Assembly: GCF_018812025.1 (NCBI RefSeq)
Contig: NC_063062.1
Location: 7,317,058 to 7,381,057 of the forward strand
Reading direction: 5' to 3'
Origin: Megalobrama amblycephala
Lineage: Eukaryota; Chordata; Actinopteri; Cypriniformes; Xenocyprididae
DNA: 64,000 nt
Shown here piece after piece: positions 49,501 to 59,390 of the stretch. Both the position numbers and the translations under genes were made by a program. Below the pieces are notes generated by a model, which saw only the letters and a list, made by a program, of their open reading frames with translations, had not been told where the DNA came from and ran no database searches. Within the stretch, counting starts at the first letter, position 1. Every line of letters starts with the position of its first letter.

Positions 49501-52500
49501 TGTTGTGCAAAAGGCATGAAAACAACTAATATTTTGTGAAACTGAATGGAGATTATCAAATTATCATAAGATTTCTGAGTGATTTAGAGCACAGCAGAAC
49601 TCAGATAAAGGCTTATTAATGAAAGTTCCTGTCAAAAAAAATTAATTGTATTAAAAGGGCAGCTATAAAAAGCCAGTGTTGAGCAGCAAACAGGTATTTG
49701 AAGCTGCTGGTGTCTCTGGAGTCTCAAGAAGCTCTCCATGCAGGCTGGCAGTTGTGCGTAAAGATGCATTTCAGCCACTCCACACCAAAGCTCACAAAGA
49801 GAAACATTTACAATGGGTAGAAATACATTTTCAAAGCAGTTTTATTGCTGTGGTGTTTTTTTGCAGCATGGGATAGTGCATAGTGCATTGTATTTCAGAA
49901 GGCACTATCCTCTTTTTTTATATCATAGCTGAAAATGGACAGTTATGAACTTCACATATCTTGCAAAAGTCATTTTAATACCCTCAGAGACCCTAAAGGG
50001 ACCTTCCATCTCACTTCGCAATATTCCAGCCCAAATTATCACCCGCCAGCTCCTTGCTGACATCGCAGTCTTGTTGGAACATGGTGGCCATTCACCAACC
50101 ATCCAGAAATCCATCCGTTTAGACCATCTATTGTAGTACAGCATTAGTCAGTGAATCAAACTATTTAAAAATGAGTCTTCATGTATTTCTACACCCACTG
50201 TAAATGCTGCTCAACACTGGCTTTTTTATAGCTGCCCTTTTAATACAATTAATTTTTTTGACAGGAACTTTCATTAATAAGCCTTTATCTGACCGAGTTA
50301 TGCTGTGCTCTAATCACTCACAAATCTTATGATAATTTGATAATCTCCATTTAGTTTTCACAACATATTAGTTGTTTTCATGCCTTTTGCACAACATTGC
50401 ACCATTTCATGCTTTTCATCTTCAGAAAGATCTTTCTTCCTCCCCATATTGCATGAGAACTGTGACTTGCTTAATAATGTGGAACAACCTCTAAGTAGGG
50501 TTTCCATAGACCTGGCAAATTATTTTGTCTGAGATTGATACCAGTTATCTAAAAAGACATGGATAAATAAACAAACAAACATTTTCTTAGAAAAACTAAA
50601 ATCTAAATGTTTATTCTACTGAAATCTTACTGATATGTCACTTGCATAATAATTTGGAATGCAGTGTACATATATGCGGGGTCTATCAGTTACTGAGATA
50701 CTCACCACTTGCATTCGACTTTGCCAAACCTCTATGAACTCGGGTGAAGTGGTGTTGACCAGGCTGGCGTTTTGTGTCCAGGCTGGACAGCTCCATTCAG
50801 GCATTGAAAGCAAAGCCATGGTGGGCGAAAGGAGCGTAAACGTTCCACCCTGGAGAATGGGTAACCTTGCATTAGGAAAGAGAAGAACCTTGTCACCAAA
50901 AATCTAGCTCTTGTGGTTTTGATTGTTATTTTTGTTTTTTAAAAAAGTGCAGAGAAATAGTGAACAATCCAATCAGTTCCCAATGTTCAAAATCAAGTCC
51001 CGTCCTACATTCTGATATGTATATCACAATAGGGAAGAATAGACTATTGCAACTTCCGTTTCATGCTGTTTCATAACCCTTACTGATTCCTAATTAATCC
51101 ATTTCACCAAGCTAAAAAACTAAAAAAAAATCTCATTAAATGTTATATAATGACTTATTTTACAACGTTCCTACAAGTAAACATCTAGAGCCATTTTATG
51201 CATTTATACTGCAAGCTTTCACAATATCAGTTACACCTACAAAAGGTAATTTAGATAGTTTTAGGGGTGCTAAGACAAATTTTCTTGAACTAATTATACA
51301 ACAATCCTACTGCTTCACACAAAAGGGAGCTCCTCAGCTGAGAGGCCTGAGGAATGAGGATTTAAAATGTGCTGAACTTCATGCTAAGATGGAAAATTCC
51401 TAATCCTATTATGGTTTTCAGCTACTGCAGGAAGCAGTCTGACCAATGTCCCACATATTATAACTGCTGTAACATCAGTTATGGATTGTTTACAAATTCA
51501 TCATGTGTGATTAGCATAAATGCTAATGCTCTCGAAGTTCTTATGGTCTGTAGTGTAGAGTTAGCATTGCAGGATTTCTTTGGCCTGTTATTCAGGCAAA
51601 ACAGCCCTAGCAGAAGAACACAATGGATTTCAGTCTAAAACATGCAGAGGCTTATCAGACTGTGAAAACATTGCTAAGTCTACATTATTCACACTTTCCT
51701 AGGTCAATGAACCCTTGGACTGAATATTTGGATTGTTGCCCTCAGGAGCTGGTTTATCTGGAACATAAGTAACTTTTCAGAGTCTTCAGAAGAACAGTCA
51801 AAATAAATACATAAAAACTTATGCCCTGCAAATTGGATAGCATCATAAACATACCTCACAAAATCCAGGTAATCTTATAATTAAACAAGGAACACATTCA
51901 CTCCAAGTGTAAAGGCATCTGCAGTTATTTGCTATAAGAGAAACAGCTTTTCATTAATTAACCACACATGGTTAAATAATTCACAGAGAAAGTCCCTTGT
52001 GTCTCAGTAACCACAACACAACACTGATTTATGACAATGATCAAAACACTCTCAGTGTTTCGTTGTTTAACCAACACCTCATCTATAAAAAATCTTTACA
52101 CATCATTATCTAACTTCCCACCCAGTACACTGACTTTGGCCTTGGTTCTGTCACTATTTTGAATTCTGCTGTGCAATTTTTCATGAGGTTTCCCTGTGAA
52201 ACATATGATGTTGCCATGAGTGATATAATGAACCATACCTCACTCCAAAAGTGACCTGCAGTAAGGTGCACAACCCAGACACAAAGAAAATAGTGCTGAT
52301 TAAGGTGACTTTGTGTGAGGCCGTCATGCTGTAGACAAAGACCCTGAGACAATATCAGAGGAATGGCTATGATGCCACCAAACGCTGTAAGATAGTGCTG
52401 TCAGAGAGATGGAGAGAAATAGTTATGTGTGTCTTTCAGTAACCTACTAAACACATTCTATGTACAGTGAAGTCTAAAATTCTGAGATCACTAGTGAAAA

Positions 52501-55500
52501 TGCTTTTATTTTGCATAATTTATTAATTTAAAGGTGTTAGTTCACTCCCCAAAAAAAGAAAAAAATTGTCATCAATTTCTCCCCCTTGTGTCTTTCCAAA
52601 CCCCTAAGACTTTCGTTCATCTTCAAAACTCAAATGAAGATATTTTTAAAGAAATCTGAGAGATTTATTTCCCTCCATTGACAGTATACAGAACTACCAA
52701 CATTGATCAGAAAACATAACTAGAAGCTCAACCGTACTTGCCTGATGAGCGAGAACAAACCTAATTTTTTTTTGCGTAAACTCAAACATGCTGCCTAACC
52801 AAAGAACCTCAGTGGTTCTCGCACATCAAGCAAGCATACTTGAGATTACGTTTACCATATCTGACGTGTGTGTTGATGAATGTGTGAATAAAAGCCTAAA
52901 TTGTATCTGTTCATTATAGCGATTGTGTCTCTTCAAAATTTGGACTAAACCGCTCAATTGATATAGATTAGTTTTATGCTCACTTTATGAACTTTTTGAA
53001 GCGTCATAAGCTGTGTTTCCACCACAGGAACTTTCCCTAGGAACTAGGGGTGGTACTCGGTGTGTTTTGACCGCTGGAACCAGAGTCTAAATTAAGTAAA
53101 AATTTCTCCCTCAGAAAGTCCCTGCTCACGAGGTAGTACTTTTTCAAAGTTCAGGGACATTTGGGGGTGGGACTTGAGCGCTAATCATGCAGATTGGTTG
53201 AGTTCACGCAGCATTTTGATTGGTTGACTCCACGCAGCATTTTATTTCAACCACCATTTTTAAAAGTCTGAAGTTTAAAAAATACGACTGATGGACCAAC
53301 GTCAAGGTTCAGGCTTTATTATGAAACCCCAAAACACTTTTTTTTTAGATGTAAACAGATTAGGCTGCACATCATTGAAAACACTAAAGGTACTCATTAA
53401 TGTTATTCATAAGTGAAAAATAGTTATTTTTGCATTTTTCAGAGCTATTTCTGTCTTCCGGTTTGAAAAGCTGAGTCAGAGCAAAGTCACAAAATCTGAC
53501 GTCTTCGTGTACTTTCGCCCAAGTATGGGCATGGTCGAATATGCTGACGTAGACCGTTTCGAGCGATTCTCGACATATATTCATGACATAAAGCTCATTT
53601 AATCCAATCACTGCGCTGTAGTATGCATAAGATTACAATTGCGGTATTATGCATGAGGAAGTATCACTTCTCTCGCCTCGGTCTCTTGTCATTCAGAGAC
53701 ATATCGTTGGTGTTCGTTTCCTCAGTGCTACAACACAATGTGTTTTCCTGAGACGCGACCAGAGCAGAGGTTTGTGTGCATGTGGATTGTTTTGCTGTAA
53801 TCTACCAGCACAAATGGAAAATATGTTCGCGTGAGATCACATTACAGCGGAGAATTCAAATGTCACAAAAGTGCGGCTCATTCACCTCTGCCTGCTCTAG
53901 CTGCGTTCAAACACGCGAGCCGTGTGTATGTTTCCCTCAGCACAGTAAGCACGTGAGTGTTGTTTGTATTTTGCTTGCGATGCAGTCAGAACTGGAGTTT
54001 GAATACGAACACATGAAAAATATGTTATGCTACACACGCGGAGCGCGCATATGATCGGTTTCAGCGCGGAGCTTCGCGTTGTGTTTAACAACACTAGCCA
54101 CGTGCCACATAGCTCATATCTGTGTTTAAAGTTTTTATTTCACACATTCTCCTGCACATATTCCATCAAGTCTTCTTCAAATGAATTATATGTGCAAACT
54201 GGACACTGATACAGTGGTGTAGCATCTGAACGCGACGACACGATTATTTTAATAGACAAAAGACTGATTTTGACCCTGCAGTGCTTGTAAATGTAATCAA
54301 AGTAGACTATTATTAGCCCTATTAAATATTATTTCGCATTTCTCCCTTGTGCTTGGGAGTTTGTTGTCATTTTCTCCGTGCTCATATATTAATATTTATT
54401 ATTCTGTATAATGAGTGTGTTGTATGTCTGTGCTTCATTGGTTGTTCTCTCCCCTCTTCTCCCCCCTCTACACTTCCACTTTTCCAGAGCTTCACACGCC
54501 CATTTTAACTGACTTTTCTGAGCTTTGAGGTGTGAACGACCAGGGTAAAACAGGGGTGTTTCATGACCCTTTAAGCTTATATGTGGAGGATGAATTCCAG
54601 CAGAAACTGGAAAGTCGCGCGCAGTCCTCCATCACCAGACTTAATCTTCATGGTACTTTAGACCGCGATGGAAACGCAGACAGCAACAGGTTTGGGGGGA
54701 AAATTTCCTTGGAAAAAAGTTCCTGGGACAAATTGTTCCGTGTAATTTCATGGAAAAGCGGCTAAAGTGGTAATTACATGGACTGTCAATGGAGGGACAA
54801 AAATCTCTCATGTTTCATTACAATATCTTTGTTTGTGTTTCAAAGATAAACTAAAGTCTTATGTGTTTGAAACAACATGAGGGTACATAAATTATGACAG
54901 AATTTTCATTTTTGGGTGAACTAACCCTTTAATGCAACATGTTTATATAGTCACCATAGCAATATAAGTTGAATAGGAATTTTTTTTAGCATGGATTTTA
55001 TGTTCCTCCTGTCCTTCAATGTCAGCTGCACAACTCTTGTTCTCCTGCATGATTTGAGAATGACCCCAAAAACACTTGACCATTTGTACAAAAGACTTCT
55101 CATGATCAATGTCACAAATTTTCTTATTTAATTAAAAATAGTGCTGAATCTTAACCCTGTAAAGTATTATATTTGGTACATGAATCAGAATTTTCCTTAC
55201 TTTTTGTCCATATAAATAACATTTGCACCAAATTGCATATTTTTGCTCAGTTTGGGCCTCAGAATAAAACTGAGGTGTATCAAACTTTCTGTAGATTTTC
55301 TTTTTTTTTATATTTTGTCTCACAAAACTGTTCCTTAAAAAAAATAAAAGGATTTTTCTGACTTTTTTCATATGTCAGGCTTTATAGGGTTAATTATGTC
55401 TTACTCATTTTGTGTCATAACCTTTGGGTAAAGATCTTTCTCTTTATGTGCAGGCATTGAAAATCTCAGAGATTGTCAATGTAGTTTTAGATTTTTGGAC

Positions 55501-57145
55501 CACACTGTATATTGGAACTGTACATATTTATTGGTACTGACGAATACTGTGCTGTTCATAGTGCATACTCCAATTGAGATTGATAAATTTGAATTGATTT
55601 ATGTGAGTCCAATGATATGCAATAAATCAGTGTTCACAGAAATACGTGAGCACAGTGCTTACCTGAATCCCCAAGAAGATGCAAAGGTACCATGGTGGAA
55701 TATCTGTGACACAATATGCTAGCTTGTTACTGTCTCCCTCCTCTGAAAAACTACCTCTTCCGTTCATATTTTCTGGTAACTCACAGAAGCGGTCAACACC
55801 ATCAACCTAAAGTCAAAAAAGATTAAACAGTTTCTGATCCAGCAGTTGTCAATCATCAACCTTTCCTAATTCAGTCAATATCACATGGCACATGTAAATA
55901 TTTTTTCACTTCCTCTACATTCATTTGGATTTGTAAATAAAAACCAATGCACCTCGCTCCCGAGAGATGGGTCTCTTGGTTTTGTATTGCTGTTTTTTAT
56001 AATAAAATTGACTGCAATGTCTAACAATCTCCATCAAAATGTACACAAGCATCAAATAAATTGGTGCTTTATGCTAAATAATAACTTAATGATTTTATAT
56101 ATCAAAACCGAAGCATTATATGGGCTGAGTGATACACACACACATTGCTCCAGTTACACATTCCAATCACTAAAACACAGAGCATGACCACAATAACAAA
56201 CACATAAGTAATGTTTGAATCATCTTGGGTGATTAGAATCTTCGGTCATAAAAAGAAATTACCACACACCATAGATTTTTACAACTGTGTGATTTTAAGG
56301 ATCTTATAACTGCAGTCTGACGCAAGTTGTAGATTTACGCAATGAAAACAAGACCCATGATTACATAGTACATTCAAATTTCAATGTCCCTGGATTCAAT
56401 CTGTCCATTTTTAGAAGCTCTAAGACTAATTTAAGAAAGAATCGAGTACTTCTACATCAAATCTCTTGTCTATTAATGGACAATTTATTAATTACTCACA
56501 GTAAATGCATAGTTGTCCAGCCCATCACTGGTCTTCTCTGGAGCCATGAGTGTGGAGACAGGAGGCAGTATAGAATTCTCAATGGAAATTCTAATAAGAG
56601 AGAGGGCAAGAGCTAGTTAAGGACAGCATAATAAAGAAGAAACGAGAGAGGAGAAAGGAGGGGAAAAAACAGAGACACGGGACTGGGTTTGGGGATGCTG
56701 CTGCTGATTGTAAATGCTATGGGACCCATCAGCTGCTCATGTGAACTCAATTACACCACAACTTGCAGGCAGCTGACCAGAGCCACGTGCTGCTGGAGCA
56801 GAGTTCTTTCTGGCTTAAGAATACACACTGACACAAACACACAAATGTGCGCATATGCACCAATGCATTTGCATGCATGTTAATCGCCATGCAATGCACT
56901 TTGGAAATCTTTCTTTCAATCAAAAACAATAGCAAAAAATTTACATTACATCTCTCAGAGCAAAGGTCATTTTATGTTGCTGAATGATTGCTAGGTTGGA
57001 GCAGGGTTAACTAAAAACCATTACATTTTTGTTACTTAAAATAACATAAACGTTAACCGTAAACTTTTCTGTTTCAGCCAGTTGCTAGAGCAACATTTCT
57101 CATTTTCATTATTTTATTTAATTAACACTAATTAAAATGAAAAAT

Positions 57146-57195
<50 letters not shown>

Positions 57196-57902
57196 TAACA
57201 ATAAATTAAAAAATGAAATAACCCAAACATCCACATTACAAATATTTTATATTATTCTATTCACATAAAGTTCATGATTTGCTGAAATTGTTTTCCTGCA
57301 AGATTTTCTTACACTGCAGTTTGTTTACATTCATTATTTTGCCAGATGCTTTTATCCTTCATATTATAGCAATTATTTGATATTAATTTTATTTTTAAAA
57401 CCTGTGATACTATACTGGCAGTATTCATGTGATGGCAGGTTCCCAATTTAACCCATATGGCATGACAACGTGTGAACATAATGAACTGGGTTTTTTTTTC
57501 CTGAGTAGTAGATTTTTTGCTCAGTCTTAAATTTATGTGCCTATATATAAAAACCTGACTTTCAAAAATAAACATTTTGGAGTAAACTCTGAAAAATATC
57601 CCCTTTCTTTCTTGTAAAGGTTTTACATTAAAGCTCTCACAACCAAGCCAATGCAAGACTTCCCAAAACTATGTATCACATGTCTCTCATTTTGCAGATT
57701 TATCTTAGATAGTGACAGTACAAACCTAATCATCCAATCATTATCTCATCAAATCAACCCAATTGGATGCCCATTTAGAGATTCTTGTTAACATGAGAAG
57801 ATTTCTTTCATTAGATCATTAGATAATGTTAAACATGCCGTTTACTTACCTTAACGGACTTTCCTCAGATGAAATGAATCTCACTGTTTTGACTGTGCCA
57901 TC
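43305..57902 (-). CDS. slc23a4-like: SLC23 family transporter (nucleobase-type, SNBT1/Slc23a4-like), 13 exons, three frame breaks
   Basis: This is a multi-exon gene for a sodium-coupled nucleobase/ascorbate transporter of the plasma membrane, a family with about 14 membrane segments. Exons in transcription order are 57850-57902, 56500-56590, 55663-55806, 52239-52397, 50706-50865, 47869-48050, 47584-47704, 47353-47509, 46944-47197, 46604-46768, 43893-44001, 43672-43767 and 43305-43565. All junctions use AG/GT and the phases join correctly. Family marks are [16 protein letters not shown] with the QH motif, a glycosylatable loop (NAS, NTT), [17 protein letters not shown], the signature [10 protein letters not shown] and the NSSRN motif. 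The total is about 650 codons, against roughly 600-650 in vertebrate SLC23 proteins. One inserted base in exon 4 and two missing bases in exon 13 break the frame as printed, so it is either an early pseudogene or carries sequence errors. The true 5' end is unresolved: the first ATG in frame is in exon 2. The orthology label is inference; the family assignment is firm. Confidence 0.88.
43672..43767 (-). CDS. slc23a4-like: SLC23 gene exon 12
   Basis: A 96-bp exon (acceptor TATTAG, donor GTGAGT) with [20 protein letters not shown] and [11 protein letters not shown]. It matches the last membrane segments of SLC23 (D..L..LLTT.MFVGG...F.LDNT.PG). The frame is intact and ends one base into a Gly codon. 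Confidence 0.92.
43893..44001 (-). CDS. slc23a4-like: SLC23 gene exon 11 (NSSRN motif)
   Basis: A 109-bp exon after acceptor TTAATAG. It encodes [20 protein letters not shown] and then [16 protein letters not shown], ending one base into a Gly codon before donor GTATAT. MNSSRN.F..GFS.F.GL..P is diagnostic of the family. The intron separating it from exon 10 is 2.6 kb and holds a complete Tc1-like transposon. Confidence 0.93.
44258..44656. mobile_element. LTR-like or inverted-end insertion, about 400 bp
   Basis: Begins TGTCATGAAACTC and ends GGTCATGACA (TG...CA, inverted 8-mers), with a TATAAGTA box-like motif near 44361 and a CAGCAGCAGCAGCA run. The shape is that of a solo LTR, but no clean direct target duplication is visible. 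A short-ended MITE is the alternative. No retroviral or retrotransposon protein is present. Confidence 0.35.
44897..46510 (-). mobile_element. Tc1-like DNA transposon copy B, 1614 bp, TA target duplication
   Basis: Same family as the copy at 17983, with the same ends, flanked by TA (44895-44896 and 46511-46512). It lies inside the SLC23 intron between exons 10 and 11, in the same orientation as the gene. It has split an older CAAAAGTTTGG-type repeat: the repeat text stops at 'ccttggtgaaca' and resumes as 'catttcttgctaacccc'. Confidence 0.95.
45114..46132 (-). pseudogene. Tc1-like transposase, N-terminal frameshift and 21-bp deletion
   Basis: The ATG at 46132 aligns with the start of copy A. 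A missing base in the AAAAAAATT run near 46030-46037 shifts the frame after GYKKI. From MASIILKW (46001) the frame is open to the stop at 45114, with all three catalytic acidic residues present (SDETK, QDNDPKH, PIEHLW). Compared with copy A, seven residues (the KHLKDSK region) are missing in frame. The Arg codon that is a stop in copy A is intact here. The element is non-autonomous as it stands. Confidence 0.93.
46604..46768 (-). CDS. slc23a4-like: SLC23 gene exon 10
   Basis: A 165-bp, phase 0-0 exon (55 codons) with acceptor TTTGCAG and donor GTAAAA. It reads [39 protein letters not shown] and ends GVSSLQ. This is the highly conserved VGSR..I..G...M...G..GK...F...P.PV.GG.F block of SLC23 proteins, with no frame damage. 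Confidence 0.93.
46944..47197 (-). CDS. slc23a4-like: SLC23 gene exon 9: substrate-binding core and NAT signature motif
   Basis: A 254-bp exon (acceptor TTTCCAG, donor GTACAA) encoding [56 protein letters not shown] and [20 protein letters not shown]. It holds the acidic residue of the IES motif and the NAT signature. The signature starts with Glu (E-N-x-G-x4-T-K) as in nucleobase carriers. In mammalian ascorbate carriers SVCT1/2 the position is Pro. Confidence 0.95.
47353..47509 (-). CDS. slc23a4-like: SLC23 gene exon 8
   Basis: A 157-bp exon after acceptor TCCTCAG. It encodes [20 protein letters not shown], then [15 protein letters not shown] and APWFRFPYP plus one base of a Gly codon. The pattern matches SLC23 (..SWL.C...T..DV.P.D...YG..ARTD......APWF..PYP). 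Confidence 0.9.
47584..47704 (-). CDS. slc23a4-like: SLC23 gene exon 7
   Basis: A 121-bp exon between a CCACAG acceptor and a GTAAGT donor. One base completes the Met codon. The rest encodes [20 protein letters not shown] and [20 protein letters not shown], matching the IFSQYLR / lysine-rich linker / I..F...P order of SLC23 proteins. Confidence 0.9.
47869..48050 (-). CDS. slc23a4-like: SLC23 gene exon 6: membrane segments around GPLTIAPT
   Basis: A 182-bp exon after acceptor TTCACAG, beginning [20 protein letters not shown] and containing [20 protein letters not shown] and [10 protein letters not shown]. This is a well-conserved SLC23 block (GPLTI.PT..LIGLS). The donor is the run GTGTGT. The site giving 60 codons plus AT joins in phase with exon 7 to form Met. 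Confidence 0.9.
48622..48707. repeat. 86-bp near-perfect hairpin
   Basis: AATAATTGACAACGGGCCGT and GAATTCTTAGAAAATAA pair with TTATTTTCTAAGAATTC and GGTCCGTTGTCAATTATT across a loop of about 10 bases. It lies in a repeat (from about 48210, 'gggtctgttgaatgctcaaa') in the SLC23 intron between exons 5 and 6. Confidence 0.8.
49266..50666. mobile_element. Palindromic (head-to-head) Tc1/mariner-type derivative, 1401 bp
   Basis: Flanking TA at 49264-49265 and 50667-50668. The two arms (about 49266-49690 and 50210-50666) are inverted copies of over 400 bp including ends CACCGCGTTCC / GGAATGCAGTG. The left part carries an N-terminal transposase remnant on the plus strand near 49676-49830 ([26 protein letters not shown]). 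The centre carries a later transposase segment on the minus strand near 49930-50140 ([38 protein letters not shown]), a Tc1-type core. It lies in the SLC23 intron between exons 5 and 6. Confidence 0.85.
50706..50865 (-). CDS. slc23a4-like: SLC23 gene exon 5: extracellular loop with glycosylation sites
   Basis: A 160-bp exon (acceptor TGCAAG, donor GTGAGT) that completes the Arg codon from exon 4 and reads [20 protein letters not shown]. After that come a Cys-containing loop with NAS and NTT sequons and the end [14 protein letters not shown]. This corresponds to the RLP.LQ...F.LL.P...LS region and the following glycosylated loop of SLC23 proteins. Confidence 0.88.
52239..52397 (-). CDS. slc23a4-like: SLC23 gene exon 4: membrane segments 1-3, contains a +1 frameshift
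   Basis: The acceptor CTGACAG precedes [14 protein letters not shown], and the donor GTATGG follows a TFGV-R end that splices into the next exon. The first part reads to about LTQSH in one frame. The family-like continuation [19 protein letters not shown] is in the next frame. The exon is 159 bp, whereas an intact frame joining both neighbours needs 158, so one extra base lies near 52300-52306. The flanking codons are otherwise well conserved. Confidence 0.82.
52532..54928. mobile_element. TTAA-type element with large internal insertion, 2.4 kb
   Basis: TTAA on both sides (52528-52531, 54929-54932). Ends AGGTGTTAGTTCACTCC and TTTTTGGGTGAACTAACCCT. The outer 450 bp on the left and 150 bp on the right resemble the 722-bp copy at 11268. 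The middle is filled by another element (53009-54763). It lies in the SLC23 intron between exons 3 and 4. Confidence 0.8.
53009..54763. mobile_element. Element with AGCTGTGTTTCCA-type ends nested in the TTAA element
   Basis: Left end AGCTGTGTTTCCACCACAGG with 'aggaactttccctaggaac'; right end, inverted, AGCCGCTTTTCCATG with 'gtcccaggaac'. The interior 53450-54240 is unusually CpG-rich for the window and has several short ORFs (for example 53384-53611 minus, 53776-54054 plus), none recognisable. A GGGTGTTTCATGACCCTTT motif near 54553-54571 is a repeat end in its own right, so a third layer is likely. Confidence 0.6.
55155..55389. mobile_element. piggyBac-like TTAA|CCCT MITE, 235 bp
   Basis: TTAA on both sides (55151-55154, 55390-55393). 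Ends CCCTGTAAAG and CTTTATAGGG. AT-rich, non-coding. In the SLC23 intron between exons 3 and 4. Confidence 0.85.
55663..55806 (-). CDS. slc23a4-like: SLC23 gene exon 3: N-terminal tail and start of membrane segment 1
   Basis: A 144-bp, phase 0-0 exon (48 codons) with acceptor TTTAG and donor GTAAGC. It ends in [18 protein letters not shown], matching the conserved PPWYLCI.LG.Q run that opens membrane segment 1 in SLC23 proteins. The Gln of the QH motif is the last codon, and the His begins the next exon. Confidence 0.9.
56500..56590 (-). CDS. slc23a4-like: SLC23 gene exon 2, candidate start Met
   Basis: A 91-bp exon (acceptor TTATTAG, donor GTGAGT) completes an Arg codon and encodes [14 protein letters not shown], then [16 protein letters not shown]. 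The Met in the middle (ATG followed by G) is the first in-frame ATG of the recognised exons and would give a protein of roughly 615 residues, close to the family length. The segment is hydrophilic, as expected for the cytoplasmic N-terminus. Confidence 0.65.
57152..57190. repeat. TA microsatellite in SLC23 intron 1
   Basis: Pure TA run of about 39 bases. Confidence 0.85.
57850..57902 (-). CDS. slc23a4-like: SLC23 gene, most upstream exon recognised (N-terminal cytoplasmic segment)
   Basis: A 53-bp block between a TACAG acceptor and a GTAAGT donor encodes [17 protein letters not shown] plus two bases of an Arg codon. That codon is completed by exon 2, giving one continuous open frame. It contains no in-frame ATG, so a further upstream exon must supply the start, or translation starts at the ATG in exon 2. 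N-terminal SLC23 tails are poorly conserved, so support comes from splice signals and phase only. Confidence 0.5.
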
Positions 57903-59040
57903 CTGTAGTTAATGATTATGAAAGTCAAGGAAGTTTTCCAGATAATACACATGTGATCTTTCACCCTCTTTTTCACTTATTATTTATAATGACGTGCTTG
58001 CCATTTCCTGGCCAATCAAATTAACATTTGAAAAGTTGAAACCTGTGCCACACAGTATATGAGAAAATGAAATCACATGCAGTCTGGTGAAGAACAGACA
58101 TCCGGAAGTACAGTGTGTCATGAGGTCTTTTTCTCAGCCTGTTCTCTTCTTCATATAATGTCCTTAGGCATGCTTCATTCTAGTGCTCTCTGGATCTGGA
58201 ACGTGTCACATTCAGTGTTACATTAAGCATTAATTGTTTCATTGGCAGTAGATCCACAGTGATTTACACTTACACAACTATATCATTAGTTATAGCCATG
58301 AATTTGATCTTCAGAGCAGCTTTAAGACTCAAAGCACATTCTTTTGGAAATGAGATTGTGATGTCAGTGGCCTTCAAGTTGTTGGCTAACTAGTCAATGC
58401 TCAAGATTATGGCTATGATACATAATGAGTTCTACAACCTTTCCACTCATTTTGAACAATGAATTTGCATGACTTGTCCAGTCGTTCTGGATGACTGGAT
58501 TTTTAAATATCATTTAAAGAGATAGAGCACTTTCAAAGAGCATTTTGCTGATTACATATTTTAGAGCTGTGCATAATTAGACAATATGGTCACTTTAGAA
58601 ATGGTCCATGGTGTTTCCATTCCAGAAAAGCGCAATTGAGCATTATTAATATTATTAGTATTTTTGCTCATAATTTCAACCACTTCTCTTTAAGCGTGTA
58701 ATGTACGTTCTTCTCCAGCAGGTGGCTGAATGGTATTTAATAATAAGATTCTTGTTCTCAATCACAATAGCATTCTAGTAAGGTTAGCCCTAATCTGAAA
58801 ATCTCAGAAATTATCACTTTTTTTTCCCCCCGAGGATCAGATTTAGCCTATTTGCTGTACATTATATACCCCACTGAATAATAATAGGCTAAATTAATGT
58901 GTCGAATTAGAATTGATTATTATAATTTACATATTAGACTACTAATTCTATTATAATTGCACTCTCTCTTCGACTGAACTGTATAGGCTACATATAGGCC
59001 CACTACTAACAATATAGGCTACTAATGATACTAATATCTA
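57903..59040. other. Interval between the divergent SLC23 and bicd1-like genes
   Basis: Should contain the SLC23 promoter and any missing first exon. An ETS-like CCGGAAGT motif at about 58102-58109 is a candidate promoter element. No coding exon could be placed. Confidence 0.4.
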
Positions 59041-59390
59041 ATAAAATAAACGATGAGGGACGGGGAGAGGGAGTGACGTCACATGTTGAGAGACAGATTC
59101 AACTTCTGCACACTTTGCATTCCGGGTAGATGGCGCCGGTTTTCTTCATAAAATTTTAAGTAAAAAATGTGTTTTTGATAGATAGAACAATGGTGCAGTT
59201 TATCACAGCACTGCTTACAATGAAACAATCGAGTCCAGCCCATGTCACTCGTTTAAACATCATTTAATCATCGGCAAACAGGAGGCGCATCGGGACGGAC
59301 GGACTGCAGCATTCACCTGAATCTCCTCATCAGCCTCCGCCTCTCTGAGAGCGCGCGAGTGACAGGAACGGAGGACGCAGAGATTAGGCG
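59041..59390 (+). promoter_or_regulatory. bicd1-like promoter and 5' UTR
   Basis: The 350 bp before the bicd1-like ATG become GC-rich compared with the surrounding AT-rich DNA. They contain a perfect CRE palindrome TGACGTCA at 59074-59081 and an ATGGCGCC motif at about 59131-59138 of the YY1/E2F-like kind. No TATA box is placed where it would be expected, which fits a housekeeping-type start. The minus-strand SLC23 gene reads away on the other side, so the 57.9-59.4 kb interval may serve both genes. The exact transcription start is not visible. Confidence 0.5.

Noticed and set aside
53384..54209. Several short ORFs in the CpG-rich core
   Set aside because: They overlap on both strands and lie inside a nested element; no domain was recognised.
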